A stretch of 64,000 nt of DNA, taken from contig JAGCXQ010000062.1 in assembly GCA_017961235.1 (NCBI GenBank), positions 79,052-143,051 of the forward strand, in the 5' to 3' direction. This document shows positions 45,140 to 53,107 of the stretch, piece after piece. The notes under the pieces were generated by a model. It saw only the letters and a list, made by a program, of their open reading frames with translations. It was not told the origin of the DNA and searched no databases. Each line of letters starts with the position of its first letter. Position 1 is the first letter of the stretch. This stretch comes from Clostridiales bacterium. Lineage in GTDB: Bacteria; Bacillota; Clostridia; Saccharofermentanales; Saccharofermentanaceae. The position numbers and the translations under genes were made by a program.

Positions 45140-46417
45140 TTATACCTTGGCAAAAGCACTCTCAAGATCCGCGATGATATCGTCGATGTGCTCTGTACCG
45201 ATGGACAGACGGATCGTGGTCGGCTTGATGCCTGCATTCAGAAGTTCTTCCTCGGAAAGCTGGGAGTGTGTCGTGGAAGCCGGGTGGATAACCAGGGACT
45301 TCACGTCAGCAACGTTTGCCAGGAGCGAGAACAGTTCGAGATCCTCAGTGAACTTTCTTGCCTGATCTGCAGTTCCCTTCAGTTCGAATGTGAAGATAGA
45401 ACCTGCACCGTTCGGGAAGTAACGGTCGTAAAGTGCTTTTTGCGAAGGATCGATAGCCGGATGGTTGACCTTCTCGACCTTCGGATGATTCTTCAGGAAG
45501 TCAACGACCTTCAGTGCATTCTCAACATGACGCTCCACGCGGAGAGACAGTGTCTCGAGGCCCTGCAGGAGCAGGAAAGAGTTGAACGGAGAGATCGCAG
45601 CACCCTCGTCACGGAGAAGTGTGGTTCTTGCCTTGATGATGTAAGCGATGTTGCCTACAGCCTGTGTAAATACTACGCCGTGGTAGGATGGATTCGGCTT
45701 AGAAAGACCCGGGAACTTATCGTTCTGTGCCCAGTCGAACTTACCGCCGTCGATGATGAGACCGCCCATTGTTGTACCGTGACCGCCGATGAACTTCGTA
45801 GCAGAGTGTACGACGATGTCGGCACCGTGCTCGATCGGACGGAGGTTATAAGGTGTAGCAAATGTGTTATCTACGATGAGCGGAACACCGTTCTCGTGAG
45901 CGATCTTGGAAACTGCTTCGATATCAAGAACATCGGAGTTCGGGTTGCCGAGTGTCTCAGCGAAGAACAGCTTGGTGTTCGGCTGGATCGCCTTTCTGAA
46001 GTTCTCCGGATCTGCCGGATCAACAAATGTTGTCTTGATGCCCTGATCTTCAAGTGTGTGCTCGAGAAGGTTGTAGGAACCGCCGTAGATGTTCTTGGAA
46101 GCAACAACGTGGTCACCTGCTACTGCGATGTTTGTGATTGCATATGTGATTGCTGCAGCACCGGACGCGACTGCGAGAGCTGCCACACCACCTTCGAGTG
46201 CTGCGATTCTCTGCTCGAGAACATCCGATGTCGGGTTCATGATTCTTGTGTAGATGTTACCGCCTTCAGTAAGACCGAAGCGGTTAGCTGCCTGGGCAGC
46301 ATCCTTAAATACATAGGAAGTGGTTGCATAGATCGGGACCGCACGTGCGTCTGTTGCGGAATCCGGCTTCTCCTGGCCTACATGGATCTGTAATGTTTCA
46401 AATTTGTAATTGCTCAT
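45140..46417 (-). CDS. metY: O-acetylhomoserine sulfhydrylase
   Basis: 425-residue Cys/Met metabolism PLP enzyme converting O-acetylhomoserine and sulfide to homocysteine. The PLP lysine is Lys208 in VVHSATKFIGGHGTTMGG. The length, HVGQEKPDSATDARAVPIY opening and long insertion near residue 230 (NDKFPGLSKPNPSYHG) fit MetY rather than cystathionine synthase. AAAGGA precedes the ATG. The 370-base leader is unusually long and structured, with a mini-ORF coding for Cys residues, indicating attenuation-type control. Confidence 0.93.
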   Translation of the reverse strand: MSNYKFETLQIHVGQEKPDSATDARAVPIYATTSYVFKDAAQAANRFGLTEGGNIYTRIMNPTSDVLEQRIAALEGGVAALAVASGAAAITYAITNIAVAGDHVVASKNIYGGSYNLLEHTLEDQGIKTTFVDPADPENFRKAIQPNTKLFFAETLGNPNSDVLDIEAVSKIAHENGVPLIVDNTFATPYNLRPIEHGADIVVHSATKFIGGHGTTMGGLIIDGGKFDWAQNDKFPGLSKPNPSYHGVVFTQAVGNIAYIIKARTTLLRDEGAAISPFNSFLLLQGLETLSLRVERHVENALKVVDFLKNHPKVEKVNHPAIDPSQKALYDRYFPNGAGSIFTFELKGTADQARKFTEDLELFSLLANVADVKSLVIHPASTTHSQLSEEELLNAGIKPTTIRLSIGTEHIDDIIADLESAFAKV

Positions 46418-46487
46418 AGTTTTCGTGTCCTTTCGAAATTAAATATTTTGTTGCTGTTTAAAGAGCATATGGTAACTGTCTAATACA

Positions 46488-46548
46488 GCGTATACCTCAC
46501 GTGACGAGGCATATGTAGACGTAGGAAGGAACGCCACGTGAGATACGC
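46488..46548. promoter_or_regulatory. Large hairpin in metY leader
   Basis: Arms GCGTATACCTCACGTG and CACGTGAGATACGC pair over 14 bp with a 2-base bulge and a 31-base loop; both arms contain CACGTG. It sits 70 bp before the metY start, with no T tract after it, so it is not a simple terminator. Could be an RNA element or protein-binding site. Confidence 0.6.
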
Positions 46549-46671
46549 TACGCATTTCTAGTTCTTTTCTTATTGGGATCGCGTGTAATTACGCAATGTG
46601 GGAAGCGCCATCATATATGGTCCGCCGATGGCCGGGCTTTCACTCCGCAAAAAGAAACGGAGCGGAACCGG

Positions 46672-46740
46672 TCAGATACACTGACACATTCGTCCGAAAC
46701 GATAATTTTGTCTATTCAGTTGGATAAGGAGCTCTCTCAT
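46672..46740 (-). CDS. Putative leader peptide with Cys codons upstream of metY
   Basis: 22-codon ORF inside the metY leader, ATG with AAGGA nine bases upstream. The peptide opens MRELLIQLNRQNY and ends RMCQCI, giving Met and two Cys codons just before the stop. The end of the ORF lies in a small hairpin (GTCAG / CTGAC), followed by a CTCCG / CGGAG hairpin. This is the arrangement of a translation-coupled attenuator sensing cysteine or methionine supply. No SAM riboswitch core was found. Function is inferred from position and composition. Confidence 0.5.
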   Translation of the reverse strand: MRELLIQLNRQNYRFGRMCQCI

Positions 46741-46793
46741 GGTTGCTCATCCTTTACGTTTCGTTTCGCCTAGTGAATAACTAGGTTGTTTGA

Positions 46794-46822
46794 ATGATAA
46801 ACCATTTCACCTACCGTGTCAA
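46794..46822 (-). promoter_or_regulatory. metY promoter
   Basis: Minus strand TTGACA (46817-46822), 17-bp spacer, TATCAT (46794-46799). Transcription would begin near 46787, giving a leader of about 370 bases. Confidence 0.85.
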
Positions 46823-46917
46823 TAGGTTAATTAGAAAAAAATAGAATGATCCGTCACGACTCAGAAACAACAGTCACTTCCCGGCCATCCATCTCAACGG
46901 AAGCAACGGTTACATCA

Positions 46918-47205
46918 CTAGCGGCCTTTCGGTCCCCAATGCATGGCAATTTCAGCCACGACCAAGAGAAATGCACAAGCAATAGCAAGACCAACCGCGG
47001 AGATCGCGATGCCTGCAATACCGAGCCCTTGTCCTTTTTCAGATTCAGGTTTGAATTTTGCCACCCCGATAATAGATAAGGTCAATCCGACCGCGGGAAC
47101 GACCAAGACCATAGGACCAAGTAAGAAAAGAACAGGAAATGATACTGCCAGAACGAATCCGGCAACACAAAACGGATTATAGCTTTTATTTTCCATATTT
47201 TCCAA
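46918..47205 (-). CDS. Small two-pass membrane protein (DUF4190-like)
   Basis: 95-residue protein: NPFCVAGFVLAVSFPVLFLLGPMVLVVPAVGLTLSIIGV then a soluble loop with KFKPESEKGQGLGIAGIAIS and a second hydrophobic stretch. The first half and the GxxLGIAGIAISA pattern resemble DUF4190 proteins. It ends before the metY promoter. In the next frame after its stop there is an uninterrupted 19-codon stretch reading VTVASVEMDGREVTVVSES, so a frameshifted longer form cannot be excluded. Confidence 0.65.
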   Translation of the reverse strand: MENMENKSYNPFCVAGFVLAVSFPVLFLLGPMVLVVPAVGLTLSIIGVAKFKPESEKGQGLGIAGIAISAVGLAIACAFLLVVAEIAMHWGPKGR

Positions 47206-47238
47206 CCCCTTACAAGGCGATTATATCACATAATAGAT

Positions 47239-47265
47239 CTGCTCATCAGATGTGCCGATGAGCAG
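47239..47265 (-). terminator. Hairpin downstream of the prepilin-like ORF
   Basis: Perfect 9-bp arms CTGCTCATC / GATGAGCAG with a 9-base loop, without T tract on either side. Weak terminator or 3' stabilising structure. Confidence 0.4.
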
Positions 47266-47317
47266 TATCACGGGGATGGATTTTTCATTTTCCGGTACTT
47301 TCGTTTTTTGTTACTAA

Positions 47318-47458
47318 TCAGACAGTGAATTCTTCCAGAACATTAAAGATCCACTTCGAATTCAGCACGACTGCTCCTGCAAGGATACAGATAATAGCAA
47401 TTACGATAACCATCTCTAGAAGTGAAAAACCTCTTTTTGTCATTGAACCCTTTTTCAT
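47318..47458 (-). CDS. Orphan 46-residue prepilin-like protein
   Basis: Very short ORF with GGAGG nine bases before the ATG. The protein opens with a charged leader ending TKRG, then FSLLEMVIVIAIICILAG: the type IV prepilin (class III) signal, cut after Gly with Phe at +1 and Glu at +5. Only about 20 residues follow the hydrophobic helix (VVLNSKWIFNVLEEFTV). True pseudopilins are longer, so this is either a minimal minor pilin or a truncated relic. No other pilus or com genes are in the window. Confidence 0.65.
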   Translation of the reverse strand: MKKGSMTKRGFSLLEMVIVIAIICILAGAVVLNSKWIFNVLEEFTV

Positions 47459-47581
47459 ACCCGGATTCCTCCTTCAATTTTTGGATATGGTTTATTTGCT
47501 AAACCAGTAGATAGTAACGCGCCCAAAACGCCGATGCAATAGCATTTTGAGATGTTTTACAGATATCCGAAAATTGTAGTT

Positions 47582-48628
47582 TTATGCGTTTTTATGGTCG
47601 CCGCGATCTACTACGATCTCGTAGCCCGCGGAGGCGACCCGGGCAGAAAGGCAGTGAATGCATTCTGCAGATTCACTGTCCAGGCAGATCTTCCCGTCAT
47701 AAAGAGCATACTTGCTTCTTACTACGACAGGAGACAGATTCGGCATTACGACATTTGCGCCGGCTTTGAGGCCCTTCTCTCTTCCGAGAGGATCGACCGT
47801 ACCGAGCGCCGTCGTTGCCGGAAGCAGAACATCCGGGACCAGAAGTCGGATGATGGAAAGAAGTTTCAGTGTCATCTGAACGGTTCCCGCAGGTTCATCT
47901 TTAAAGATAGTATCTTTCTGCGGAATAAAAGGACCGATGCCGCACATATCCGGATGGAACTCCTTGATAAAACGCAGATCAGCGATAATATTCTTCGTCG
48001 TCTGGAAAGGAGATCCGACCATAAAGCCGCAGCCGACCTGATAGCCGATTCTACGCAGCGTGCGAAGGCAGTTCATGCGGTTACTAAGAGAAAGATCGGA
48101 CGGGTGAAGCTTCGCATAGTGCTCTTCTGTCGCGGTCTCGTGGCGGAGCAGGAATCTGTCAGCACCGGCTTCGAAATATGCGCGGTAACTCTCTTCGCTC
48201 TTTTCACCAATCGAGAGTGTCACGGCAATATCCGGATGCATCTCCTTGATCGCACGGACCAGTGAGACGATCTTCTCATCGGTATAGTAGGGATCTTCTC
48301 CGCCCTGAAGCACGACAGTACGGAATCCCAGGTCATATCCTTCGCGAACACAGGCGAGGATCTGCTCATCTGTAAGGCGGTAACGGTCACAGTTCTTATT
48401 ACTGCGGTTGATCCCGCAGTAATAGCAGCCGTTCTTACAATAGTTCGTGAACTCGATCAGGCCGCGGATATATACGGCTTTCCCGTAGATGCTCTCGCGG
48501 ACTTCTCTCGCGCAGGAAGAAAGATACGAAAGCGTATCTTCGTCTTCCGCGGCAAGAAGTGCTTCCCATTCATCGTCGGAAAGCTCACGTGTATTTTTCA
48601 GTTTGTCGATAATACCTACTAAATTCAT
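47582..48628 (-). CDS. hydE: [FeFe]-hydrogenase maturase HydE (radical SAM)
   Basis: 348-residue radical SAM enzyme of H-cluster assembly. The CxxxCxxC cluster motif is Cys64, Cys68, Cys71 in YCKNGCYYCGINRSN, followed by TVVLQGGEDPYYTDE and GCGFMVGSPFQTT, typical of HydE and its close relatives (BioB/PylB family). hydF, hydG and the hydrogenase are not in the window. The ATG lacks a good ribosome site. It lies 53 bp after thiC with no clear terminator, so partial co-transcription with the thi genes is possible. Confidence 0.85.
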   Translation of the reverse strand: MNLVGIIDKLKNTRELSDDEWEALLAAEDEDTLSYLSSCAREVRESIYGKAVYIRGLIEFTNYCKNGCYYCGINRSNKNCDRYRLTDEQILACVREGYDLGFRTVVLQGGEDPYYTDEKIVSLVRAIKEMHPDIAVTLSIGEKSEESYRAYFEAGADRFLLRHETATEEHYAKLHPSDLSLSNRMNCLRTLRRIGYQVGCGFMVGSPFQTTKNIIADLRFIKEFHPDMCGIGPFIPQKDTIFKDEPAGTVQMTLKLLSIIRLLVPDVLLPATTALGTVDPLGREKGLKAGANVVMPNLSPVVVRSKYALYDGKICLDSESAECIHCLSARVASAGYEIVVDRGDHKNA

Positions 48629-48680
48629 AGGTTACATTCTAACAGATAAATGAAAGAATTAAATACCTTTCAGAAAGTTT

Positions 48681-49985
48681 TTAGAGAATATCGATGTATT
48701 CACCGGCGAGCGCCTTGTTCATCGATCTTACGGCGCAGAACTTACCGCACATGGAGCAGCTCTCCTCAATCTCCGGAGATCTGTCGGCACGGATCGCTTT
48801 GGCCGTTTCCGGATCGATCGCGCAGTTCCACTGCTCTTCCCAGTCAAACTTTCTTCTGGCATCTGCCATACGGTCATCGATATCTCTGGCGTGCGGGACC
48901 TTCTTTGCAATATCTGCCGCATGCGCTGCGATACGGGAAGCGATGATGCCCTGCTTTACGTCATCTACGTTCGGAAGAGCGAGGTGCTCTGCCGGGGTTA
49001 CATAGCAAAGGAATGCCGCGCCGGCTTTCGCTGCGATCGCACCGCCGATAGCAGAGGTGATGTGATCATAGCCCGGAGCGATATCGGTAACGAGCGGCCC
49101 GAGAACATAGAAAGGAGCACCCTGGCAGATACGCTGCTGGATCTTCATGTTTGCTTCGATCTCATCCATCGCCATATGTCCGGGGCCTTCGACCATGACC
49201 TGAACATCTTTCGCCCAGGCACGCTTGGTCAGCTCACCAAGACGGACGAGCTCCTCGATCTGGCACACATCCGAAGAATCCGCCAGGCACCCCGGACGGC
49301 AGGCATCGCCGAGCGAGATCGTCACATCGTATTCCCGGCAGATCTCCAGGATCTCGTCATAATACTCATAGAAAGGATTCTCCTCCCCAGTCATGCACAT
49401 CCAGGCGAAGACCAGCGAGCCACCACGGGAAACGATGTTCATCTTCCTGCCGTGCTTCTTGATCTGATCGATCGTCTTTCTGGTGATACCGCAGTGGAGA
49501 GTTACGAAGTCAACACCGTCTTCCGCATGAAGACGTACCACATCGATAAAATCCTTCGCCGTCAGTGTTGCCAGGTCTCTCTGATAGTGGATGACACTAT
49601 CATAGACCGGAACCGTACCGATCATGGCCGGGCACTCGCTGGTAAGCTTTCTTCTGAACGGCTGTGTATTTCCGTGGGAAGACAGGTCCATGATCGCCTC
49701 CGCACCCATATCTACTGCCGCCATGACTTTCTGCATCTCGATATCATAGTCCTTGCAGTCCTTCGATACACCGAGGTTCACATTGATCTTCGTTCTCAGC
49801 ATAGAACCGACACCATTCGGATCGATGCACTTATGGTTCTTATTACAGCAGATCGCGACTTTTCCTTCTGCGACCCACTGGCGGATCTCCTCCTCGGTAC
49901 GGTACTCCTTCTCGGCGACCTTTTTCATCTCCGGTGTAATGATCCCTTTTCTTGCTGCATCCATCTGCGTCGTGTACTCACTCAT
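48681..49985 (-). CDS. thiC: Phosphomethylpyrimidine synthase ThiC
   Basis: 434-residue ThiC, which rearranges AIR into HMP phosphate for thiamine synthesis. Motifs: [31 protein letters not shown] and MVEGPGH; the C-terminal CSMCGKFCA holds the [4Fe-4S] cysteines. Length fits the compact ThiC form. The ATG after GAGGAAG is used. Last thi gene of the TPP-controlled run thiM-thiE-thiD-thiC. Confidence 0.95.
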   Translation of the reverse strand: MSEYTTQMDAARKGIITPEMKKVAEKEYRTEEEIRQWVAEGKVAICCNKNHKCIDPNGVGSMLRTKINVNLGVSKDCKDYDIEMQKVMAAVDMGAEAIMDLSSHGNTQPFRRKLTSECPAMIGTVPVYDSVIHYQRDLATLTAKDFIDVVRLHAEDGVDFVTLHCGITRKTIDQIKKHGRKMNIVSRGGSLVFAWMCMTGEENPFYEYYDEILEICREYDVTISLGDACRPGCLADSSDVCQIEELVRLGELTKRAWAKDVQVMVEGPGHMAMDEIEANMKIQQRICQGAPFYVLGPLVTDIAPGYDHITSAIGGAIAAKAGAAFLCYVTPAEHLALPNVDDVKQGIIASRIAAHAADIAKKVPHARDIDDRMADARRKFDWEEQWNCAIDPETAKAIRADRSPEIEESCSMCGKFCAVRSMNKALAGEYIDIL

Positions 49986-50047
49986 TTTTTTCTTCCTCAC
50001 ATTTCTATTTTTTGCTTACAAGAAGTTTTTTTAAAAAAGTCGCTTGT

Positions 50048-50851
50048 TCACTTATCCGAAAACAAGCGGTAGTTATGCATCAGCGGTCCGCTTCCCTTAC
50101 CCAGATCGAGTCCTGCTTCCAGGGCTTCCGAGATATAGGTCTTGGCATTCCGGACACTGTCGGAAAGGCTCTTTCCGTCCGCGAGGTTTGCTGCGATCGC
50201 GGAGGATAAGGTACATCCTGTTCCATGGGTATTGGGATTATCGATCCGTTTTCCCTGATACCACATCTTCTGTCCTTCTGCATACAGAAGATCATCTGCA
50301 TCACATATACTGTGCCCGCCCTTAAGAAGTACGGAAACATTACCTCCCAGTTTCTCGGAGATCTTCTTGGCAGCTTCTTCCATCTCTTCTTTTGAAGTGA
50401 TCTTCATGCCGGACAATATCTCTCCTTCCGGGATATTCGGTGTAACTACGGTTGCCAGCGGCATCAGCTTTTCGATCAGAACTTCGATGGCATCATCTGC
50501 AATCAGCTTCGACCCCGATGTTGCGACCATGACCGGATCCACCACGATGTTTTTGGCGTTATAGAAGGTCAGCCTCTCGGCGATCACTTTGATCAGTTCC
50601 GGAGAAGATACCATACCGATCTTTACCGCATCCGGGAAAATATCCGTAAACACGGCATCGATCTGCTGCTTGAGGAACTCCGGACTTACTTCCATGATCC
50701 CTGTCACGCCCGTTGTATTCTGTGCCGTAAGCGCTGTGATACAGCTCATGGCATAGACACCGTTCATGGTCATCGTCTTGATATCCGCCTGGATCCCGGC
50801 GCCGCCGGAACAGTCACTGCCGGCGATCGTTAAGGCTGTTTTCATATTCAT
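50048..50851 (-). CDS. thiD: Hydroxymethylpyrimidine (phosphate) kinase ThiD
   Basis: 267-residue ribokinase-fold enzyme that phosphorylates HMP and HMP-P. Motifs: ALTIAGSDCSGGAGIQADIKT, DPVMVATSGSKL, and NTHGTGCTLSSAIAANLADG with the catalytic Asp/Gly region. It overlaps the thiE stop by four bases (ATGA), so translation is coupled. Supplies the pyrimidine substrate to ThiE. Confidence 0.95.
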   Translation of the reverse strand: MNMKTALTIAGSDCSGGAGIQADIKTMTMNGVYAMSCITALTAQNTTGVTGIMEVSPEFLKQQIDAVFTDIFPDAVKIGMVSSPELIKVIAERLTFYNAKNIVVDPVMVATSGSKLIADDAIEVLIEKLMPLATVVTPNIPEGEILSGMKITSKEEMEEAAKKISEKLGGNVSVLLKGGHSICDADDLLYAEGQKMWYQGKRIDNPNTHGTGCTLSSAIAANLADGKSLSDSVRNAKTYISEALEAGLDLGKGSGPLMHNYRLFSDK

Positions 50852-51651
50852 TTTCCTACCATTTCCAAGGTCTTTTTCTTAAGGTCAGCGGTGGCCGCCT
50901 TTATATCCTTCTGTCCGAAGATCGCAGAGATCACGGCAATACCGCAGATCCCCGATCTGGACAGTTCATGTACATTCTCTGCGCTGATTCCGCCGATAGC
51001 GATGACCGGGATCGATACCGCTTCACAGATCGCCTTCAGTGTCTCATGCGGAACCTCCACCGCATCGTCCTTCGAGCCGGTCGGGAATACCGCACCGACA
51101 CCGAGATAATCCGCACCGCGCTTTTCCGCAAGGATAGCCTGCTCGACGGTCGATGCAGATACGCCCAGGATCGCATCCGGTCCTAACATCGCGCGGACAT
51201 CACCCGCTTCCATATCGCTCTGTCCGACATGCACGCCATCTGCGCCCATTCTCTTTGCGATCTCAACATTGTCATTTACTACGAACGGGACAGCATACTT
51301 TCTGCAGAGCTCCTGGATCTCGACCGCTTCTTTTTCAAATGCACTTTCTCCGAGATCTTTTTCTCTGAGCTGGATGAATGTCGCGCCACCGAGGATCGCT
51401 TCCTCCACCTGCTGCAGGAGTGTCTTCTCTCCGGTCCAGCGGCGATCCGTCACTGCATAAAGAAGAAGGGTCTCTTTCAGGTTTTTCTTCTTATCTTCCG
51501 GCATACGGAAACTTGCGGTACCGACAGTTCCCTTTACGCCTGCGGCTTTCTCACCGATTTCGAGGCCAATATTCATGCCCTCTATCATCTCTTTAGTCAT
51601 GCCAAAGAGTTTAACTTTTGTCTCCAGATCCATATTCTCATCGGATTTCAT
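50848..51651 (-). CDS. thiE: Thiamine-phosphate synthase ThiE with N-terminal extension
   Basis: 267 codons; joins HMP-PP and thiazole phosphate. The TIM-barrel core begins only at about residue 60 (LLLYAVTDRRW), with IQLREKDL, VPFVVNDNVEIA, VHVGQSDM and VIAIGGIS motifs. The extra 59 residues (starting MKSDENMDLETKVKLFGM) have their own ribosome site (AAGGTG) and overlap the thiM end by 14 bp. No ribosome site precedes the internal Met at the core, so the extension is probably translated. Its purpose is unknown. Confidence 0.92.
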   Translation of the reverse strand: MKSDENMDLETKVKLFGMTKEMIEGMNIGLEIGEKAAGVKGTVGTASFRMPEDKKKNLKETLLLYAVTDRRWTGEKTLLQQVEEAILGGATFIQLREKDLGESAFEKEAVEIQELCRKYAVPFVVNDNVEIAKRMGADGVHVGQSDMEAGDVRAMLGPDAILGVSASTVEQAILAEKRGADYLGVGAVFPTGSKDDAVEVPHETLKAICEAVSIPVIAIGGISAENVHELSRSGICGIAVISAIFGQKDIKAATADLKKKTLEMVGK

Positions 51652-52474
51652 ACTTCGCACCTTCTTCCAGTGTTTTTGCATCGATGTTAAAGATCGCATC
51701 GATAATTCTGTTTCTATATGTCGAGTTTCCGTCGCCTTCCTGCATGCGTGACCAGCCGATCTCACCGGCAAGGCCCATCAGGCAGACAGCAGCTGCAACA
51801 GCATCGACTTTATTCTCCGGATTTGCTACCGCATACGCTGTAGTCATACCGGAAAGCTGGCAGCCTGTACCTGTAATACGGCTCATTTCCTTGCGTCCGT
51901 TACGGATCACATAGCAGACTTCAGAGTCCGCGACCAGATCGATCGCGCCGGTGATGGCGATGACTGCTCCGGTCTGTGCGGCAAAGGACTTCACAAATGC
52001 GACCATCTCATCGAGGTTCTCCTCGGTTACCGTATCCGCTGCATCTGCATCGACGCCTTTTGTCGTTCCGGAGCCCTTCGCCAGAGTCTTGATCTCCGAG
52101 ATATTGCCGCGGATAATGTCCGGCTTCACTTCTTCTACGATGCTCTGTGCCGTCTTCGTACGAAGGAAGCTGGCTCCCGCTCCGACCGGATCAAGAAGAA
52201 CCACATGGCCCAGTTCTTTTGCACGCATACCGGCGATCATCATCGCCTCGATCGAGCGTTCATTCAGCGTTCCGATGTTGATATTCAAGCCGCCGCAGAT
52301 CGAAGTGATGTCATAGACATCCTTCGGCTCATCCGACATGATCGGGCTTCCGCCGCAGGCAAGAAGCACATTCGCCACATCGTTGACTGTGACATAGTTC
52401 GTAATGTTATGTACCAGCGGAGTGGTCGCATGTACCGCATTCAGGCATTCTCCAAGTGCTTTTCGATTACTCAT
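51638..52474 (-). CDS. thiM: Hydroxyethylthiazole kinase ThiM
   Basis: 278-residue salvage kinase for the thiazole moiety. Motifs: TPLVHNITNYVTVNDVAN, GGSPIMSDEP, LLDPVGAGAS, RGNISEI and RITGTGCQLSGM. First gene after the TPP riboswitch; GGGAGG precedes the ATG. Its first codons contain the dispersed CGAAAAGCACTTGG word, read as RKALG. The operon lacks thiG, thiS and thiH, so thiazole is likely salvaged or made elsewhere. Confidence 0.95.
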   Translation of the reverse strand: MSNRKALGECLNAVHATTPLVHNITNYVTVNDVANVLLACGGSPIMSDEPKDVYDITSICGGLNINIGTLNERSIEAMMIAGMRAKELGHVVLLDPVGAGASFLRTKTAQSIVEEVKPDIIRGNISEIKTLAKGSGTTKGVDADAADTVTEENLDEMVAFVKSFAAQTGAVIAITGAIDLVADSEVCYVIRNGRKEMSRITGTGCQLSGMTTAYAVANPENKVDAVAAAVCLMGLAGEIGWSRMQEGDGNSTYRNRIIDAIFNIDAKTLEEGAKYEIR

Positions 52475-52491
52475 ATTTCTTCCTCCCAAAT

Positions 52492-52524
52492 AAAAAGAGT
52501 TACCTTATATGATCTGGGTAACTC
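52492..52524 (-). terminator. Riboswitch-controlled terminator before thiM
   Basis: Stem GAGTTACC / GGTAACTC with loop CAGATCATATAA, then TTTTTATTT on the minus strand, ending just before the thiM ribosome site. Formed when TPP is bound. Confidence 0.85.
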
Positions 52525-52539
52525 CTCGTAAACACCTAT

Positions 52540-52640
52540 ATATCGGGCTTCCCTACGTTGGCATTATCCAAATCAGGTTACGGGTCGAAGGTAATATCCT
52601 TCCTCTCAGCCTGTTTCACAAGCTCCCCTGCTTTGTTGGT
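52540..52640 (-). promoter_or_regulatory. TPP riboswitch
   Basis: Minus strand shows the thi-box: GGGGAGC, CAGGCTGAGAGGAAGG, then ACCTTCGACCCGTAACCTGA, TTGGATAATGCCAACG and GTAGGGAA. These are the P2/P3 CUGAGA and P4/P5 recognition loops for thiamine pyrophosphate. With the terminator that follows, thiM-thiE-thiD-thiC are turned off when TPP is high. Confidence 0.97.
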
Positions 52641-52647
52641 CGGGTGT

Positions 52648-52676
52648 ATTTTAGCACATGTCCATGCTCTTCGCAA
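52648..52676 (-). promoter_or_regulatory. thi operon promoter
   Basis: Minus strand TTGCGA (52671-52676), 17-bp spacer, TAAAAT (52648-52653). The 53-bp lattice array begins only 4 bp upstream of the -35. Confidence 0.7.
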
Positions 52677-52679
52677 TGA

Positions 52680-53068
52680 GATCCTACGATCAAAGGGCTT
52701 AATTTCATAAAATAGGATCGAATAATATCATTTTTCGATTAGATCCTATCATTTCAGGAACAAGATAGGATCATTTCTTTGTTTTATTCCCAAAGATCCT
52801 ACTTAAAGAAATAGCAGATAGGATCATTTTTTCGTTTTTCGCGAAAAGATCCTACATTTTCAAATGCAATGTAGGATCTTATATTGAATTTACATGATTT
52901 GATCCTATCGGGAACCCAATAAGGTAGGATCATTTTTGAGTTTTAGAAGACTTGATCCTATCCAAACCAAGAATTGATAGGATCATTTTGAAGATTCTTC
53001 TCACATGATCCTACTAAGTAGAAATACGATAGGATCCTTCTGCCCGATTCCCCTAGGTTGATCCTATC
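52680..53068. repeat. Inverted 7-mer lattice, array 2 (53-bp period)
   Basis: GATCCTA starts at 52680, 52742, 52795, 52848, 52901, 52954, 53007 and 53060; TAGGATC starts at 52713, 52766, 52819, 52872, 52925, 52978 and 53030. Apart from the first interval (62) and one of 52, every step is 53 bp. Bases between GATCCTA and TAGGATC number 17 (26 and 16 at the ends) and differ in each unit, as do the 22 bases (23 at the end) between TAGGATC and the next GATCCTA, which are T-rich. Arms often extend, for example GATCCTACATT / AATGTAGGATC. No ORF. It fills the gap between the MBL-GAF-GGDEF gene end and the thi promoter. Confidence 0.9.
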
Positions 53069-53107
53069 CTCACGCGTCTTCCTCACGCGTCTTCCTCACA
53101 CGTCTTC
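53069..53107. repeat. Triple 13-bp tandem repeat at a gene 3' end
   Basis: CTCACGCGTCTTC occurs twice, then CTCACACGTCTTC. On the minus strand this is the end of the MBL-GAF-GGDEF gene, its codons for EDV and the TGA stop repeated three times. It joins the coding end directly to the last unit of array 2. Confidence 0.85.

Noticed and set aside
46418..46800. SAM-I riboswitch before metY
   Set aside because: The conserved core (GGCAACC, AAGGTGC, and the CTTATC...GATAAG closing stem) is not found on the coding strand.
52680..53068. Reading the 53-bp lattice as a CRISPR array
   Set aside because: Repeats are only 7-9 bp, alternate in orientation, spacers are 17 and 22 bases, and no cas gene is in the window.
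53069..53107. 13-bp tandem repeat as an independent minisatellite
   Set aside because: Its unit is the end of the MBL-GAF-GGDEF gene with the stop codon, so it is better described as a duplicated gene end.
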